A stretch of DNA of 64,000 nucleotides from an uncultured Pelagibacteraceae bacterium (GCA_902567765.1 CACFNI010000004.1:1-64000), one strand, 5' to 3'. Counted from the first letter of the stretch, positions 20,415-31,060 are shown. Made by a program: numbers and translations. The notes: a model not told the origin generated them from the letters alone.

Positions 20415-23042
20415 ATGAGTTCTGAAAAATACAATCATTCAATAGTTGAAAACAAGATATATTCATATTGGGAAAAAAATAACCTTTTTAAACCCAAAAA
20501 AAATAAAAAAAAATTCTCAATAGTAATACCTCCTCCAAATGTTACTGGAAGTTTACATATGGGTCATGCTTTAAATAATTCAATTCAAGATTTATTAACT
20601 CGATATCATAGAATGAATAATTACGAAACTTTATGGCAACCAGGAACTGATCATGCTGGAATTGCAACACAGGCACTTGTAGAGAAAAAACTTGCAAGTG
20701 AAAATATTAATAAAACCGATCTTGGAAGAGAAAAATTTATAGAGAAAGTTTGGGAGTGGAAAAACGAGTATGGTGGAATAATAATAAATCAACTCAAAAA
20801 ATTAGGTTGCTCATGTGACTGGTCAAGAAATGCATTTACAATGGATAAAAATCTCTCAGAATCTGTTATTAAAGTTTTTGTAGATTTGTATAAAAAAAAA
20901 CTAATTTATAAATCAGAAAAATTAGTTAATTGGGATACTGTATTAAAAACTGCCATTTCAGATTTAGAAGTAGACCAAAGAGAGGTAAATTCTAAGTTAT
21001 ATTATATTAAATATCCTATCGAAAATTCCACTGATACAATTACGATCGCAACAACAAGACCAGAGACTATGTTGGGTGATACAGCTGTAGCTGTTAATAA
21101 GAAAGATAAAAGATATAAAAATCTTGTTGGAAAAAATATCATACTACCTTTAGTTGGTAGAAAGATTAAAATTATTACTGACGATTATGCTGATCCTGAT
21201 CAAGGAACAGGTGCAGTTAAAATAACTCCAGCACATGATTTTAATGATTATGAAGTAGGTCTTAGAAACAAACTTGAGATATTAAACGTATTTACTGATG
21301 ACGGTAAAATTAACAAAAATGCTCCTGACGAATTTGTCGGTTTAGATAGGTTTGATGCAAGAAAAAAAATTCTTAATGTTTTAAGAGATAAACAATTATT
21401 AGTTAAGGAAGAAAATATTAAAAATAAAGTTCCTTACGGCGATAGATCAAATTCTATAATTGAACCATATTTAACAGAACAATGGTTTGCTGATGCTAAA
21501 AAACTTTCTATAAAAGCAAAGAAAATTGTTAAAATAAAAAAAACTAAGTTTTATCCAGTAAACTGGTCAAAAACATATTTTCAATGGATGAACAATATTG
21601 AACCTTGGTGTATTTCAAGACAATTATGGTGGGGTCATCAAATTCCTGTTTGGTATGGACCAGATAAAAAAATGTTTGTTGCAAAAACAGAAAATGAAGC
21701 AAAACAAAACGCAAAAAAGTTTTATAAAAAAGATGTTAAATTATACCGTGATCCAGATGTTTTAGATACATGGTTTTCATCTGGTTTGTGGGCCTTTGCT
21801 ACATTAGGCTGGCCAGCAAAGAATGATTATATCAAAAAATTTTATCCTACATCTGTATTAGTAACTGGTTTTGATATTATCTTTTTTTGGGTCGCTCGTA
21901 TGATTATGTTTGGTATGGAATTTCTTAATAAAGAACCGTTTAAAGATATTTATGTACATGCCTTAGTAAGAGATGAAAAAGGACAAAAAATGTCTAAGTC
22001 TAAAGGTAATGTAATTGACCCTTTAGAGCTTATAGAAAAGTATAGCGCAGATGCCTTAAGATTTACCTTATTATCTATGGCATCTCCCGGACGCGATGTT
22101 AAACTTTCCGAAGATCGAGTTAAAGGTTATAGGAATTTCCTTAATAAACTATGGAATGCAAATAATTTTCTAATTCAAAACAAATGTTCATTTAAAAATG
22201 CTGATAAAAAACCAAAAATTTCCATTAATATTAATAAGTGGATATACGCAGAACTAATTGAAACCAAAGAAAAAGTTGAAAAAAGTATTAAAAATTATCG
22301 TTTTGATGAAGCAGCAAGAAATTCTTATCAATTTGTTTGGCATTCTTATTGTGACTGGTATTTAGAGCTCACAAAAACTATTCTTTATTCAAATAATACA
22401 AAATCTATTAAGGAAATTAGAGAGGTATCAAGTTATATTTTTAGAGAAATCTTAATATTAATGCATCCATTTATACCTTTTGTTACTGAGGAAATATGGC
22501 TTAAAAATAAATTAGATAATTCTAAAAAAAATTACTTAATGTTGACAAATTGGGTTTCGGGTAAATCAAAAAAGGATAAAGATTTCAAAGAAGTCGAAAA
22601 AATTATTAATATTATCTCTCAAATTAGGTCATTTAAGAATGAACTTAATGTTAGCCCTGGTTCATTTGTAGATATATCTTTAAGTAAAATAAATGATAAA
22701 AATAAAGTTTTCTTTAAACATAACGATGTAGTTTTAAAGAAACTAGGAAGAATTAATAGCTTTTTAGATAAAGACCAAAATAAACCATCTGCGACCTTTG
22801 TTGCTTCAGGAGATATATTTAAAGTATATTTTGAGGAAAGTGTTGATTTAAAAGTTATTAAAGAAAATTTATTAAATAAACAAGAAAAGTACCAAAATGA
22901 AATAGAAAAGATTAATTCTCGATTAAATAATAAGGACTTTGTTAAAAGAGCTCCAAAACATATTGTTGATCAGGAAAAAACTAACTATAATAATTTAAAA
23001 AATGATATTAAAAAAATATCATTAACTATTAAAAGTTTATAA
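20415..23042 (+). CDS. valS: Valyl-tRNA synthetase
   Basis: [16 protein letters not shown] (HIGH region), [28 protein letters not shown]. Confidence 0.98.
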   Translation: MSSEKYNHSIVENKIYSYWEKNNLFKPKKNKKKFSIVIPPPNVTGSLHMGHALNNSIQDLLTRYHRMNNYETLWQPGTDHAGIATQALVEKKLASENINKTDLGREKFIEKVWEWKNEYGGIIINQLKKLGCSCDWSRNAFTMDKNLSESVIKVFVDLYKKKLIYKSEKLVNWDTVLKTAISDLEVDQREVNSKLYYIKYPIENSTDTITIATTRPETMLGDTAVAVNKKDKRYKNLVGKNIILPLVGRKIKIITDDYADPDQGTGAVKITPAHDFNDYEVGLRNKLEILNVFTDDGKINKNAPDEFVGLDRFDARKKILNVLRDKQLLVKEENIKNKVPYGDRSNSIIEPYLTEQWFADAKKLSIKAKKIVKIKKTKFYPVNWSKTYFQWMNNIEPWCISRQLWWGHQIPVWYGPDKKMFVAKTENEAKQNAKKFYKKDVKLYRDPDVLDTWFSSGLWAFATLGWPAKNDYIKKFYPTSVLVTGFDIIFFWVARMIMFGMEFLNKEPFKDIYVHALVRDEKGQKMSKSKGNVIDPLELIEKYSADALRFTLLSMASPGRDVKLSEDRVKGYRNFLNKLWNANNFLIQNKCSFKNADKKPKISININKWIYAELIETKEKVEKSIKNYRFDEAARNSYQFVWHSYCDWYLELTKTILYSNNTKSIKEIREVSSYIFREILILMHPFIPFVTEEIWLKNKLDNSKKNYLMLTNWVSGKSKKDKDFKEVEKIINIISQIRSFKNELNVSPGSFVDISLSKINDKNKVFFKHNDVVLKKLGRINSFLDKDQNKPSATFVASGDIFKVYFEESVDLKVIKENLLNKQEKYQNEIEKINSRLNNKDFVKRAPKHIVDQEKTNYNNLKNDIKKISLTIKSL

Positions 23043-24760
23043 TGGCAAAGTTTAATAAAAAAAAATTACCAAGTAGGCATACATCATTAGGGCCGGATAA
23101 AGCGCCACAAAGATCATTTTATTACGCAATGAATTTAACTGAAAAAGATGTTGCTAAACCATTTGTAGGAGTGGTTTCAACTTGGAACGAAGCGGCACCT
23201 TGTAATATAGCATTAATGAGACAAGCACAGTCAGTTAAAAAAGGTGTTAGTCTTTCAGGTGGTACACCAAGGGAGTTTTGTACAATTACGGTTACTGACG
23301 GTATTGCTATGGGTCATGAAGGAATGAAATCTTCACTTATCTCAAGGGATGTAATTGCAGATTCAACCGAATTAACAGTAAGAGGGCATTGTTACGATGC
23401 TCTAGTTGGAGTTGCAGGTTGTGATAAATCTTTACCAGGATTAATGATGGCAATGGTTCGGCTAAATGTTCCAAGTGTTTTTATATATGGAGGCTCAATT
23501 CTTCCAGGTAGATTTAATGGAAAAGATGTAACTGTAGTAGATGTATTTGAAGGAGTTGGAAAATATTCTTCAGGAAAAATGACTAAGCATGCATTAAGAA
23601 AATTAGAATTAATAGCATGTCCAAGTGCTGGAGCTTGTGGTGGACAATTTACAGCTAATACAATGGCGTGTGTTTCTGAAGCAATTGGTTTAGCTTTACC
23701 TTATTCAGCTGGAACGCCTGCACCTTACGAGCAGAGAGACAAATATGCATTACAAAGTGGTAAGGCAGTAATGAATTTATTAAAAAGAAATATCAGACCA
23801 AGACAAATTGTAACTCGAAAATCATTAGAGAATGCAGCTACGATTGTTGCTGCAACAGGTGGATCAACTAATGCAGCTTTACATTTACCAGCATTAGCTA
23901 ATGAGATCGGAATTAAATTTGATTTAATGGATGTTGCAAAAATATTTAAAAAAACACCTTATCTTGCAGATTTAAAACCAGGTGGAAAATATGTAGCTAA
24001 AGATATGTGGCAAGCAGGTGGAGTTCCAATGTTACTTAAGACACTTATGGATGGTGGTTATATTCATGGAGATTGTATGACAGTTACTGGAAAAACTATG
24101 AGACAAAATTTAAAGAATGTTAAATTTAATCTAAAACAAAAAGTGATGCGTAAATATAATAATCCTTTATCGCCAGATGGTGGTGTAGTAGGCCTTAAAG
24201 GAAATTTAGCTCCTGAAGGTGCAATTGTAAAAGTTGCAGGGTTAAAAAAATTACAGTTTACTGGAAGAGCAAGATGTTTTGATACAGAAGAGGCTGCATA
24301 TAAAGCTGTTAAAAATAGAAAATATAAAGATGGAGATATCATAATAATTAGATACGAAGGACCAAAAGGTGGACCTGGTATGAGAGAAATGCTTCAAACA
24401 ACAGGAGCGATTTATGGTCAAGGCAAGGGAGAGAAAGTTGCGCTTATAACAGACGGAAGGTTTTCAGGAGCCACGAGAGGCTTTTGTATTGGTCATGTTG
24501 GACCAGAAGCATCTGTAGGAGGACCAATAGCATTACTTAGAAATGGAGATATAATTGATTTAGATGCAAAAAAAGGAACTATTAACGTTCGTTTATCAAA
24601 GAAAGAATTAGCTAAAAGAAGAAAAAAATGGAAACCAAAGAAAATAAATTTTGGTAATGGTACACTTTGGAAATATGCGCAAACAGTAGGGCCAGCTTAT
24701 TTAGGTGCACCTACACATCCTGGTGGTAAAAACGAAGTAAAAGTATACGCTGATATTTAA
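23042..24760 (+). CDS. ilvD: Dihydroxy-acid dehydratase
   Basis: [57 protein letters not shown]. Confidence 0.98.
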   Translation: MAKFNKKKLPSRHTSLGPDKAPQRSFYYAMNLTEKDVAKPFVGVVSTWNEAAPCNIALMRQAQSVKKGVSLSGGTPREFCTITVTDGIAMGHEGMKSSLISRDVIADSTELTVRGHCYDALVGVAGCDKSLPGLMMAMVRLNVPSVFIYGGSILPGRFNGKDVTVVDVFEGVGKYSSGKMTKHALRKLELIACPSAGACGGQFTANTMACVSEAIGLALPYSAGTPAPYEQRDKYALQSGKAVMNLLKRNIRPRQIVTRKSLENAATIVAATGGSTNAALHLPALANEIGIKFDLMDVAKIFKKTPYLADLKPGGKYVAKDMWQAGGVPMLLKTLMDGGYIHGDCMTVTGKTMRQNLKNVKFNLKQKVMRKYNNPLSPDGGVVGLKGNLAPEGAIVKVAGLKKLQFTGRARCFDTEEAAYKAVKNRKYKDGDIIIIRYEGPKGGPGMREMLQTTGAIYGQGKGEKVALITDGRFSGATRGFCIGHVGPEASVGGPIALLRNGDIIDLDAKKGTINVRLSKKELAKRRKKWKPKKINFGNGTLWKYAQTVGPAYLGAPTHPGGKNEVKVYADI

Positions 24761-25965
24761 TGAAAATAAGACCAGTTATTCTTTGCGGTGGAGCTGGAAC
24801 AAGACTTTGGCCAAAGCAAAAAAAACATCAAGCAAAGCAATTTATTGATTTTGGAGGATGGTCTTTAATTCAAAAAACATTAGAAAGAATTAAAAAACCT
24901 GTTTTTGATTACCCTATAATAAGTACTAATTTAAAATATTTAAAAGATGTCAGAAAGTCTTTAAAAAAAAATAAAGTTAAAAAGTATAAAATAGTTCTAG
25001 AACCAGCAAAGAAAAATACTGCACCAGCTATATTATCCTCAGCTTTAATCAAAGACATACCTTTAAAACAACCTTTAATGTACTTTGCTGCAGATCATTT
25101 AATTGAAAAATCTCATATTTTAAATAGATCCATTAATAAAAATAAGTCTAATTTAGATGATCAAAATATATTCATATTTGGTATTAAACCTACAAACCCA
25201 TCAAGTGAATATGGTTATTTTTTAACTAAAAAAATAAAAAAAAATATTAATAAAGTTACAAAGTTTATTGAAAAACCAAAAACCTCTAAAGCTAAACAAG
25301 TTATTAAAAATAAAGGTTATTGGAACTCTGGAATGTTTTATTTAAGAAAAGACTCTATAATTAATAACTTTAAAAAATATCAAAATAAAACTTATAAAAG
25401 CTGTTTAGAGGCAATTAATAAAGCCAAATATAGAAACAATACTTACTACTTAAATAAAAAAGCATTTTCTAAATCAGTAGAAAAATCGTTTGATTATGCA
25501 ATTTTAGAGAAAACAAAGAAAATTAATGCTATTAAATTAGATATACCTTGGTCTGATCTTGGAAGCTGGAGAGAAATATCTAAAATTTATAAAAGAGATA
25601 AAGCAAAATATTTTAAAAAAAAGAATGTTTATTATAGACCGTGGGGTAGGTATGTTAACTTATTTGAGGGAAAAAACTTTCTTGTTAAAGAACTTACTGT
25701 AAATTCTAAATCATCTATTAGTTTGCAAAAACATCATCATAGATCTGAACACTGGATGATTACACATGGTAAACCTAAAATTACTATTAATAAGCAAAGG
25801 TTTTATAAAAAGCCTGAGGAGTCTGTTTTTATACCCACAGGCGCTATACATAGAATTGAAAATCATTTTAAAAAACCTGTTAAAATTATTGAAGTTCAAA
25901 CTGGTCCTATCCTTAAAGAAACTGATATAGTAAGATTTCAAGATATTTATGGGAGAATAAAGTAA
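24760..25965 (+). CDS. Mannose-1-phosphate guanylyltransferase with C-terminal cupin (ManC/CpsB-type)
   Basis: VILCGGAGTRLWPKQKKHQAKQF, FIEKPKTSKAKQ, C-terminal HHHRSEHWMITHGKPKITINKQ. Confidence 0.9.
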   Translation: MKIRPVILCGGAGTRLWPKQKKHQAKQFIDFGGWSLIQKTLERIKKPVFDYPIISTNLKYLKDVRKSLKKNKVKKYKIVLEPAKKNTAPAILSSALIKDIPLKQPLMYFAADHLIEKSHILNRSINKNKSNLDDQNIFIFGIKPTNPSSEYGYFLTKKIKKNINKVTKFIEKPKTSKAKQVIKNKGYWNSGMFYLRKDSIINNFKKYQNKTYKSCLEAINKAKYRNNTYYLNKKAFSKSVEKSFDYAILEKTKKINAIKLDIPWSDLGSWREISKIYKRDKAKYFKKKNVYYRPWGRYVNLFEGKNFLVKELTVNSKSSISLQKHHHRSEHWMITHGKPKITINKQRFYKKPEESVFIPTGAIHRIENHFKKPVKIIEVQTGPILKETDIVRFQDIYGRIK

Positions 25966-25968
25966 ACA

Positions 25969-26304
25969 ATGAATATTACATCAGGTTATATTTTTCTATT
26001 TTTAGCAATAATACTTGGAATTTGTGCAAATGGATTCTTAAAAACTACCAATGGTTTTACTAATATATTTCCTACTATTTTTTGTGTTACATCAATTGTC
26101 CTTTGTTTATTTTGCTTATCAAAAGCAATGAATATAATTCCTGTTGGTTTTACATATGCAACTTATGGAGGACTAACTATTACTGCAGTAACAATTTTTG
26201 GAATTATAAAATATAATCAATTGCCTAATATTTATGGAACTATAGGTATAATTTTAATCATTGTTGGTGTGATATTAGTAAATTATTTAGGAAGCGTAAA
26301 ATAA
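25969..26304 (+). CDS. Small multidrug resistance (SMR/EmrE-like) family membrane protein, atypical
   Basis: Four TM, ~110 aa; YIFLFLAIILGICANGFLKTTNGFTNIFPT and IPVGFTYATYGGLTI align by eye to EmrE TM1 and TM3 but the membrane Glu is absent. Confidence 0.75.
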   Translation: MNITSGYIFLFLAIILGICANGFLKTTNGFTNIFPTIFCVTSIVLCLFCLSKAMNIIPVGFTYATYGGLTITAVTIFGIIKYNQLPNIYGTIGIILIIVGVILVNYLGSVK

Positions 26305-27189
26305 CTATTTTACAAGAAAATTCATTTTTTTATTTGACTGATTTAAATGAATTTTTTTATATGAACCAAAATTATCTCCATCAATTTGAACAGGTATTAA
26401 ATCATTTCCTTCAATAGTGATATTTTTAGAATAAGTAGTAATAACATTTTTGTTTTTACTTAAGTCGCCATTAAGGATAATTAAAAATATGGAATATAAT
26501 AAATTGATCCTAGTTAAATCCTTAAATATATAGGTAACTAATTTATCTTCAAAAATATTTGTTTTATTTATTTTATGATGCCCAGCGTAATATTTGGTAT
26601 TTGAGGATAATATCCAGTCTGCTTGATAAAATTGTCCGTCAAAAGTAACCTTTAATTTTTTATTATTCATAAATAAGAAATATTGAAAACCCTTGATACC
26701 AAATATAATTTTACCAAGAATCTTTTTAATTTTTGAATTAATTGAATGAACAATTTTTGCATCCCATCCTATACCAGCCATTAAAAAGAAATATCTTTCG
26801 TTAATTTTTACAAGATTAGAGGATTTATAATTATTAGAAACTAATACATTAACTATATCATCAACTTTTCTATTCATTGATAATTCAGCTTGAAGTAAAT
26901 TTGCTGTACCAGCGGGTATATAACCTATGGCAAAGTCGTCTTTAAAGTTAAAATCATTTTTAATTAGTTCATTAATTGCAAAAGATACCGATCCATCACC
27001 ACCAGCTATTATTAGTCGATCGTATTTTTTTTGATTAAAATTTCTAAAAATTTCTTTAGCTTGATTTGTTGTTTTTGTCTCAAAGTAGTCTACAGAATTA
27101 TTTTCTTTTAACTTAGATAAAACTCTATTTATGAATTGTGATTTTCTTCCTGAAGAAGAGTTTAGATTATAAATTAAACAATATAACAT
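26305..27189 (-). CDS. Diacylglycerol/lipid kinase family protein (YegS/BmrU-like)
   Basis: LIYNLNSSSGRKSQFINRVL, IIAGGDGSVSFAINELI, YIPAGTANLLQAEL motifs. Confidence 0.9.
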   Translation of the reverse strand: MLYCLIYNLNSSSGRKSQFINRVLSKLKENNSVDYFETKTTNQAKEIFRNFNQKKYDRLIIAGGDGSVSFAINELIKNDFNFKDDFAIGYIPAGTANLLQAELSMNRKVDDIVNVLVSNNYKSSNLVKINERYFFLMAGIGWDAKIVHSINSKIKKILGKIIFGIKGFQYFLFMNNKKLKVTFDGQFYQADWILSSNTKYYAGHHKINKTNIFEDKLVTYIFKDLTRINLLYSIFLIILNGDLSKNKNVITTYSKNITIEGNDLIPVQIDGDNFGSYKKIHLNQSNKKMNFLVK

Positions 27190-27207
27190 AATTATTCCTT
27201 AAAAAAT

Positions 27208-27236
27208 TTTTAACAAATTTGTAACATTTGAATGAA
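27208..27236 (+). promoter_or_regulatory. Candidate Pho box (11-bp period) upstream of plcP-like gene
   Basis: TTTTAAC-AAAT-TTGTAAC-ATTT-GAATGAA; same layout as upstream of pstS. Confidence 0.6.
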
Positions 27237-27245
27237 ATAAGAATT

Positions 27246-27274
27246 ACATGATTCGTGTTACAGTTGTGTTAAAA
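27246..27274 (-). promoter_or_regulatory. Candidate Pho box on minus strand upstream of lipid kinase
   Basis: Reverse complement TTTTAAC-ACAA-CTGTAAC-ACGA-ATCATGT; first two repeats match strongly. Confidence 0.55.
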
Positions 27275-27287
27275 AAAAGATTTTTAA

Positions 27288-28100
27288 ATGCCTAATATAT
27301 TAAAATATAAGAGTATATTTATTTCTGATTTGCATTTAGGTACCAAAGGTTGTCAGGCGAATAAAATTTTAGAGTTTTTTAAAAACTCAAGATCTGAAAA
27401 TCTTTATCTTGTAGGAGACATTATAGATATCTGGGCAATGCAAAAAAGTTTTTTTTGGCCTCAAGAACATAATGATGTAATTCAAAAAATTTTAAGAAAA
27501 GCAAGGCATGGTACTAAAGTTTTCTACATAATGGGTAATCATGACGAAATGTTAAGAAAATTTATCCCAATGCATTTTGGTGACATCCATATGGTTAATA
27601 GAGTTATTCATGAAACAAATGCTGGAAAAAAATATGTTGTTGTTCATGGTGATGCTTGGGATGGGGTTATGAAACATGCTAAATGGTTATCTAAACTTGG
27701 ATCAATAGCCTATAATTTATTGTTACAATTAAATGTAATAATTAACTTTTTTAGAAGGTTGAGAGGAAAAGAATATTGGTCTCTTGCAAAATTTTTAAAG
27801 TATAAAGTTAAAAATGCAGTTAAATATATTGGTGAATACGAAAAAACAGTCTCAGATTATGCAAAAAGAAAAAAATTTGATGGAATTATTTGTGGTCACA
27901 TCCATCATGCTGAGGATAGAGATTTTAATGGGGTCAATTATTTAAATTGTGGAGATTGGGTTGAATCCTGCACTGCATTAGCTGAAAATTATGATGGTAG
28001 TTTTGAAATATTATATTGGGACAAAATAAGAGAACAATATTTAGGCGATAAAAAAATAATTAAACCAATTAAAACCGAAGAATTAAAAAAAGCTTCATAA
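27288..28100 (+). CDS. Metallophosphoesterase, PlcP-like phospholipase C (UDP-2,3-diacylglucosamine hydrolase superfamily)
   Basis: SIFISDLHLGTKGC, LVGDIIDIW, MGNHDEMLR, VVHGDAWD, IICGHIHHAE; pairing with a glycosyltransferase beside phoR suggests PlcP rather than LpxH. Confidence 0.75.
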   Translation: MPNILKYKSIFISDLHLGTKGCQANKILEFFKNSRSENLYLVGDIIDIWAMQKSFFWPQEHNDVIQKILRKARHGTKVFYIMGNHDEMLRKFIPMHFGDIHMVNRVIHETNAGKKYVVVHGDAWDGVMKHAKWLSKLGSIAYNLLLQLNVIINFFRRLRGKEYWSLAKFLKYKVKNAVKYIGEYEKTVSDYAKRKKFDGIICGHIHHAEDRDFNGVNYLNCGDWVESCTALAENYDGSFEILYWDKIREQYLGDKKIIKPIKTEELKKAS

Positions 28101-28103
28101 TTA

Positions 28104-29111
28104 ATGAAAATTTTAATTGCGACAGATGCATATTTTCCACAAGTAAATGGTGTCGTAAGAACCTTACATGAAACAGGCAATGTATTAAAAGAACAAGGTC
28201 ATACCATAGAATATATTACACCCGACTTATTTTTAACTTTTCCGATGCCGAAATATAATGAAATTAGATTATCAATTAATGTTTGGCCAAGAGTTGGTAG
28301 TTTAATAAAGAAAATAAAACCTGATGCAATTCATATCGCTACCGAAGGCCCTATAGGGACTATGGCAAGAAGATATTGTTTAAAAAATAATCTAAAGTTT
28401 ACTACGAGTTTCCATACAAGATTTGATAAATATCTAAAACTTTACTTTCCTATTATACCAACAAAATGGGCCGAAAAATTTTTAGCAAATTTTCATAATA
28501 AGGCTGAGAGAATTTTAGTAACTACAGAATCTATGAGAAAAGAATTAATCGATATAGGTATAGATAATAATAAAATGATTACTTGGACCAGAGGGGGAAA
28601 TCACGGAGCCTTTAAGAAACCTAAAAAAATTGAATTACATCACAAAAGACCAATTTGGATTTATGTTGGAAGAGTAGCAGTTGAAAAAAACATAAGAGCT
28701 TTCTTAGAATGTGATTTAGAAGGTACAAAAATAATAATAGGAAAAGGACCCGATTTAAAAAAATTAAAAGAAGAATTCCCTAAAGATATTTTTTTAGGAG
28801 AAAAAACAAATGGTGCACTTGCATCATATTTTGCATCTTCTGATGTTTTTGTATTCCCTAGTAAAACAGATACATTTGGAATTGTAGTTACTGAGGCTTT
28901 AAATTGTGGTACTCCTGTTGCTGCGTATCCTGTTCCAGGTCCTAAAGATATATTTGAAGGATCCAAAATAAATTGTTTAGATAATGATCTTAAAGTTTCG
29001 GCACATAAAGCTTTGAAAGTTGATCGAAATGATTGTCTTGAATTTGCAAAAAAATTTACTTGGGAAGAAACAGCAAAAATATTTTTTAACAATATTTCAC
29101 CAAATCATTAG
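28104..29111 (+). CDS. GT4-family glycosyltransferase, probable glycolipid synthase partner of PlcP (Agt-like)
   Basis: TDAYFPQVNGVVRTLHETG, YVGRVAVEKNI, FVFPSKTDTFGIVVTEALNCGTPVAAYPVPGP. Confidence 0.8.
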   Translation: MKILIATDAYFPQVNGVVRTLHETGNVLKEQGHTIEYITPDLFLTFPMPKYNEIRLSINVWPRVGSLIKKIKPDAIHIATEGPIGTMARRYCLKNNLKFTTSFHTRFDKYLKLYFPIIPTKWAEKFLANFHNKAERILVTTESMRKELIDIGIDNNKMITWTRGGNHGAFKKPKKIELHHKRPIWIYVGRVAVEKNIRAFLECDLEGTKIIIGKGPDLKKLKEEFPKDIFLGEKTNGALASYFASSDVFVFPSKTDTFGIVVTEALNCGTPVAAYPVPGPKDIFEGSKINCLDNDLKVSAHKALKVDRNDCLEFAKKFTWEETAKIFFNNISPNH

Positions 29112-29176
29112 TTAATTTTTCCTTAATTTGATTGCATTAAAAAGTGTAATGATGCAAAATTAACCTTTCTAAATTT

Positions 29177-30322
29177 ATGGAATATTTCATCATTCTACTC
29201 ATAGTTGTGATAGTTTATCTTCTCTATTTACTTAATCAAAAAAAAAACAAATCAATAAATACCGCTACAATAATCAATAAAAGAGAGGAAAAAACCAAAA
29301 GAGTAATTATTGATGAACTTGAGGATCAGTTTTTTGCATTAAATAAATTTAACATAATTAAATATGCTAATCCAAGTGCATTAAAAAGATTTGGAAGTAA
29401 TTTAATTGATAAAAACATATCCTCTGTAATTCGAAAACCAGAATTAATAGATAATATTGAAAAAGCTATTGTTGAAAATAAAACAAAAAATATTGACATT
29501 GAAATAGACCTCCCATCATATCAATTTTATAAAATTTATATTATTCCTGGTCCAACTCATTTATTTACTGAACCAGATTCTGTTGTGTTATTTTTAAAAG
29601 ATTTTACTGAAATTACAAAAGCACAAAAATTTAAAACTGATTTTGTCGCTAATGTAAGCCATGAATTAAGAACACCTTTAATGGCAATCAAAGGATCATT
29701 AGAAACAATTGAGGGCCCAGCGTCTGATGATGAAAAGGCTAAAAAAAAATTTATGAAAATAATGACTGATCAATCAAATAGAATGGAAAATTTAATTAAT
29801 GATCTTTTAATACTCACAAGAATTGAATTAGAAGAACACATAAGGCCAAGCTCTTTAGTTGATATAAATGATCTCTTCAAAACAATCATCAGTAATTTTG
29901 AGATTGTTTTAAAAAGAAAGAAATTAAATATTAATTTATCTCTCGCCAATCCAACAATTGTTATTGGAGATAAAAAAAAATTACAAACTGTTTTTTCTAA
30001 TCTTTTAGATAATGCAATTAAGTATTCAAAGGAAAATAAGTCTATTTTTATATCAAGCAAAATTAGCGACGGTAAATTGTTAGAAAAAAATTTTATGATC
30101 AGTATTAAAGACGAAGGTGTTGGCATTCCTCAAAGATATATTTCTAGAATTACAGAAAGATTTTTTAGGGTAGATCTTGAACAAAGTAACAAGGTTGGTG
30201 GAACCGGTTTAGGATTAGCTATTGTTAAACATATAGTTACTCAACATCGTGGACACTATGAGATTCTAAGTGAGGAAAATAAAGGAACTGAAATTCAAAT
30301 TTATTTACCAGCGAAAACTTAG
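29177..30322 (+). CDS. phoR: Phosphate regulon sensor histidine kinase PhoR
   Basis: N-terminal TM, PAS-like region, VANVSHELRTPLMAIKG H-box, GTGLGLAIVKHIV; beside pst/phoB. Confidence 0.9.
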   Translation: MEYFIILLIVVIVYLLYLLNQKKNKSINTATIINKREEKTKRVIIDELEDQFFALNKFNIIKYANPSALKRFGSNLIDKNISSVIRKPELIDNIEKAIVENKTKNIDIEIDLPSYQFYKIYIIPGPTHLFTEPDSVVLFLKDFTEITKAQKFKTDFVANVSHELRTPLMAIKGSLETIEGPASDDEKAKKKFMKIMTDQSNRMENLINDLLILTRIELEEHIRPSSLVDINDLFKTIISNFEIVLKRKKLNINLSLANPTIVIGDKKKLQTVFSNLLDNAIKYSKENKSIFISSKISDGKLLEKNFMISIKDEGVGIPQRYISRITERFFRVDLEQSNKVGGTGLGLAIVKHIVTQHRGHYEILSEENKGTEIQIYLPAKT

Positions 30323-30412
30323 TTTTAAAATTATTATAAAATAATAATTTTAGAAGGTTTTTTTAACATTTCTTTACTTGATTAATGTTAATCTTTTAAT
30401 TAATTTTCTTAT

Positions 30413-31021
30413 ATGGTTAAAATATTCAAAAATACTTTGATTTTTGCTTTTTTGTTAAGCTCTATAACAACAAGTGTTTTTTCTAAAGATATCACAACAT
30501 TATTAAGAAATCAGCAACTTACAGTTTTTGATATTGGAATTTTTAGATTAGAAGCAGATTTAAAAACTTCATATCCTTCTATAAAGGATCATTTAGAAAT
30601 TACTGAAGCTGAATTTTATACAGACGTAGTTACCTCGTATTCTAGAAATTCAATTGATTTAATCGTTTCTGTTCCTATGAATAAAAATCTCAAGAGGGAA
30701 AATTATTTTTCAGATTCTTTTAGATGTAGGAAAATTTTTAATTCTGTAAGAGATTTTTTACTGAGAAATGAAAATTTAAGTAATTATAGATATACTATGG
30801 CTACAAGCTATTTAACCTCTATATTTTCAACCCCAAGTTCATGGCCAAACTGGAGATATGATGAAGAAATTAGAGAGGAACTAGTAAACTTAGTAAAACT
30901 AGAAATAACTTTACGTCCAAGCATTGAACTAGCTCTTAATGAACAGGTAAACCCTGTTTCATGTATTGGTGGCTTAGAAACTGATATTGATCAAATAATT
31001 ATATCAAAAAAATACAACTAA
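30413..31021 (+). CDS. Uncharacterised exported protein between phoR and pstS
   Basis: Signal peptide MVKIFKNTLIFAFLLSSITTSVFSKD; 202 aa; no family recognised. Confidence 0.85.
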   Translation: MVKIFKNTLIFAFLLSSITTSVFSKDITTLLRNQQLTVFDIGIFRLEADLKTSYPSIKDHLEITEAEFYTDVVTSYSRNSIDLIVSVPMNKNLKRENYFSDSFRCRKIFNSVRDFLLRNENLSNYRYTMATSYLTSIFSTPSSWPNWRYDEEIREELVNLVKLEITLRPSIELALNEQVNPVSCIGGLETDIDQIIISKKYN

Positions 31022-31031
31022 AAAGTTACCT

Positions 31032-31060
31032 TTTTAACAAAAGTGTAACAATTCTGTAAT
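31032..31060 (+). promoter_or_regulatory. Candidate Pho box upstream of pstS
   Basis: TTTTAAC-AAAA-GTGTAAC-AATT-CTGTAAT, three 7-mers with 4-bp spacers (11-bp period as in canonical Pho boxes). Confidence 0.65.

Noticed and set aside
29112-29176. Possible Pho box upstream of phoR (AAAAGTGTAATGATGCAA)
   Set aside because: Only one 7-mer (GTGTAAT) fits; flanking repeats at 11-bp spacing do not match. phoR may be co-transcribed from the plcP promoter.
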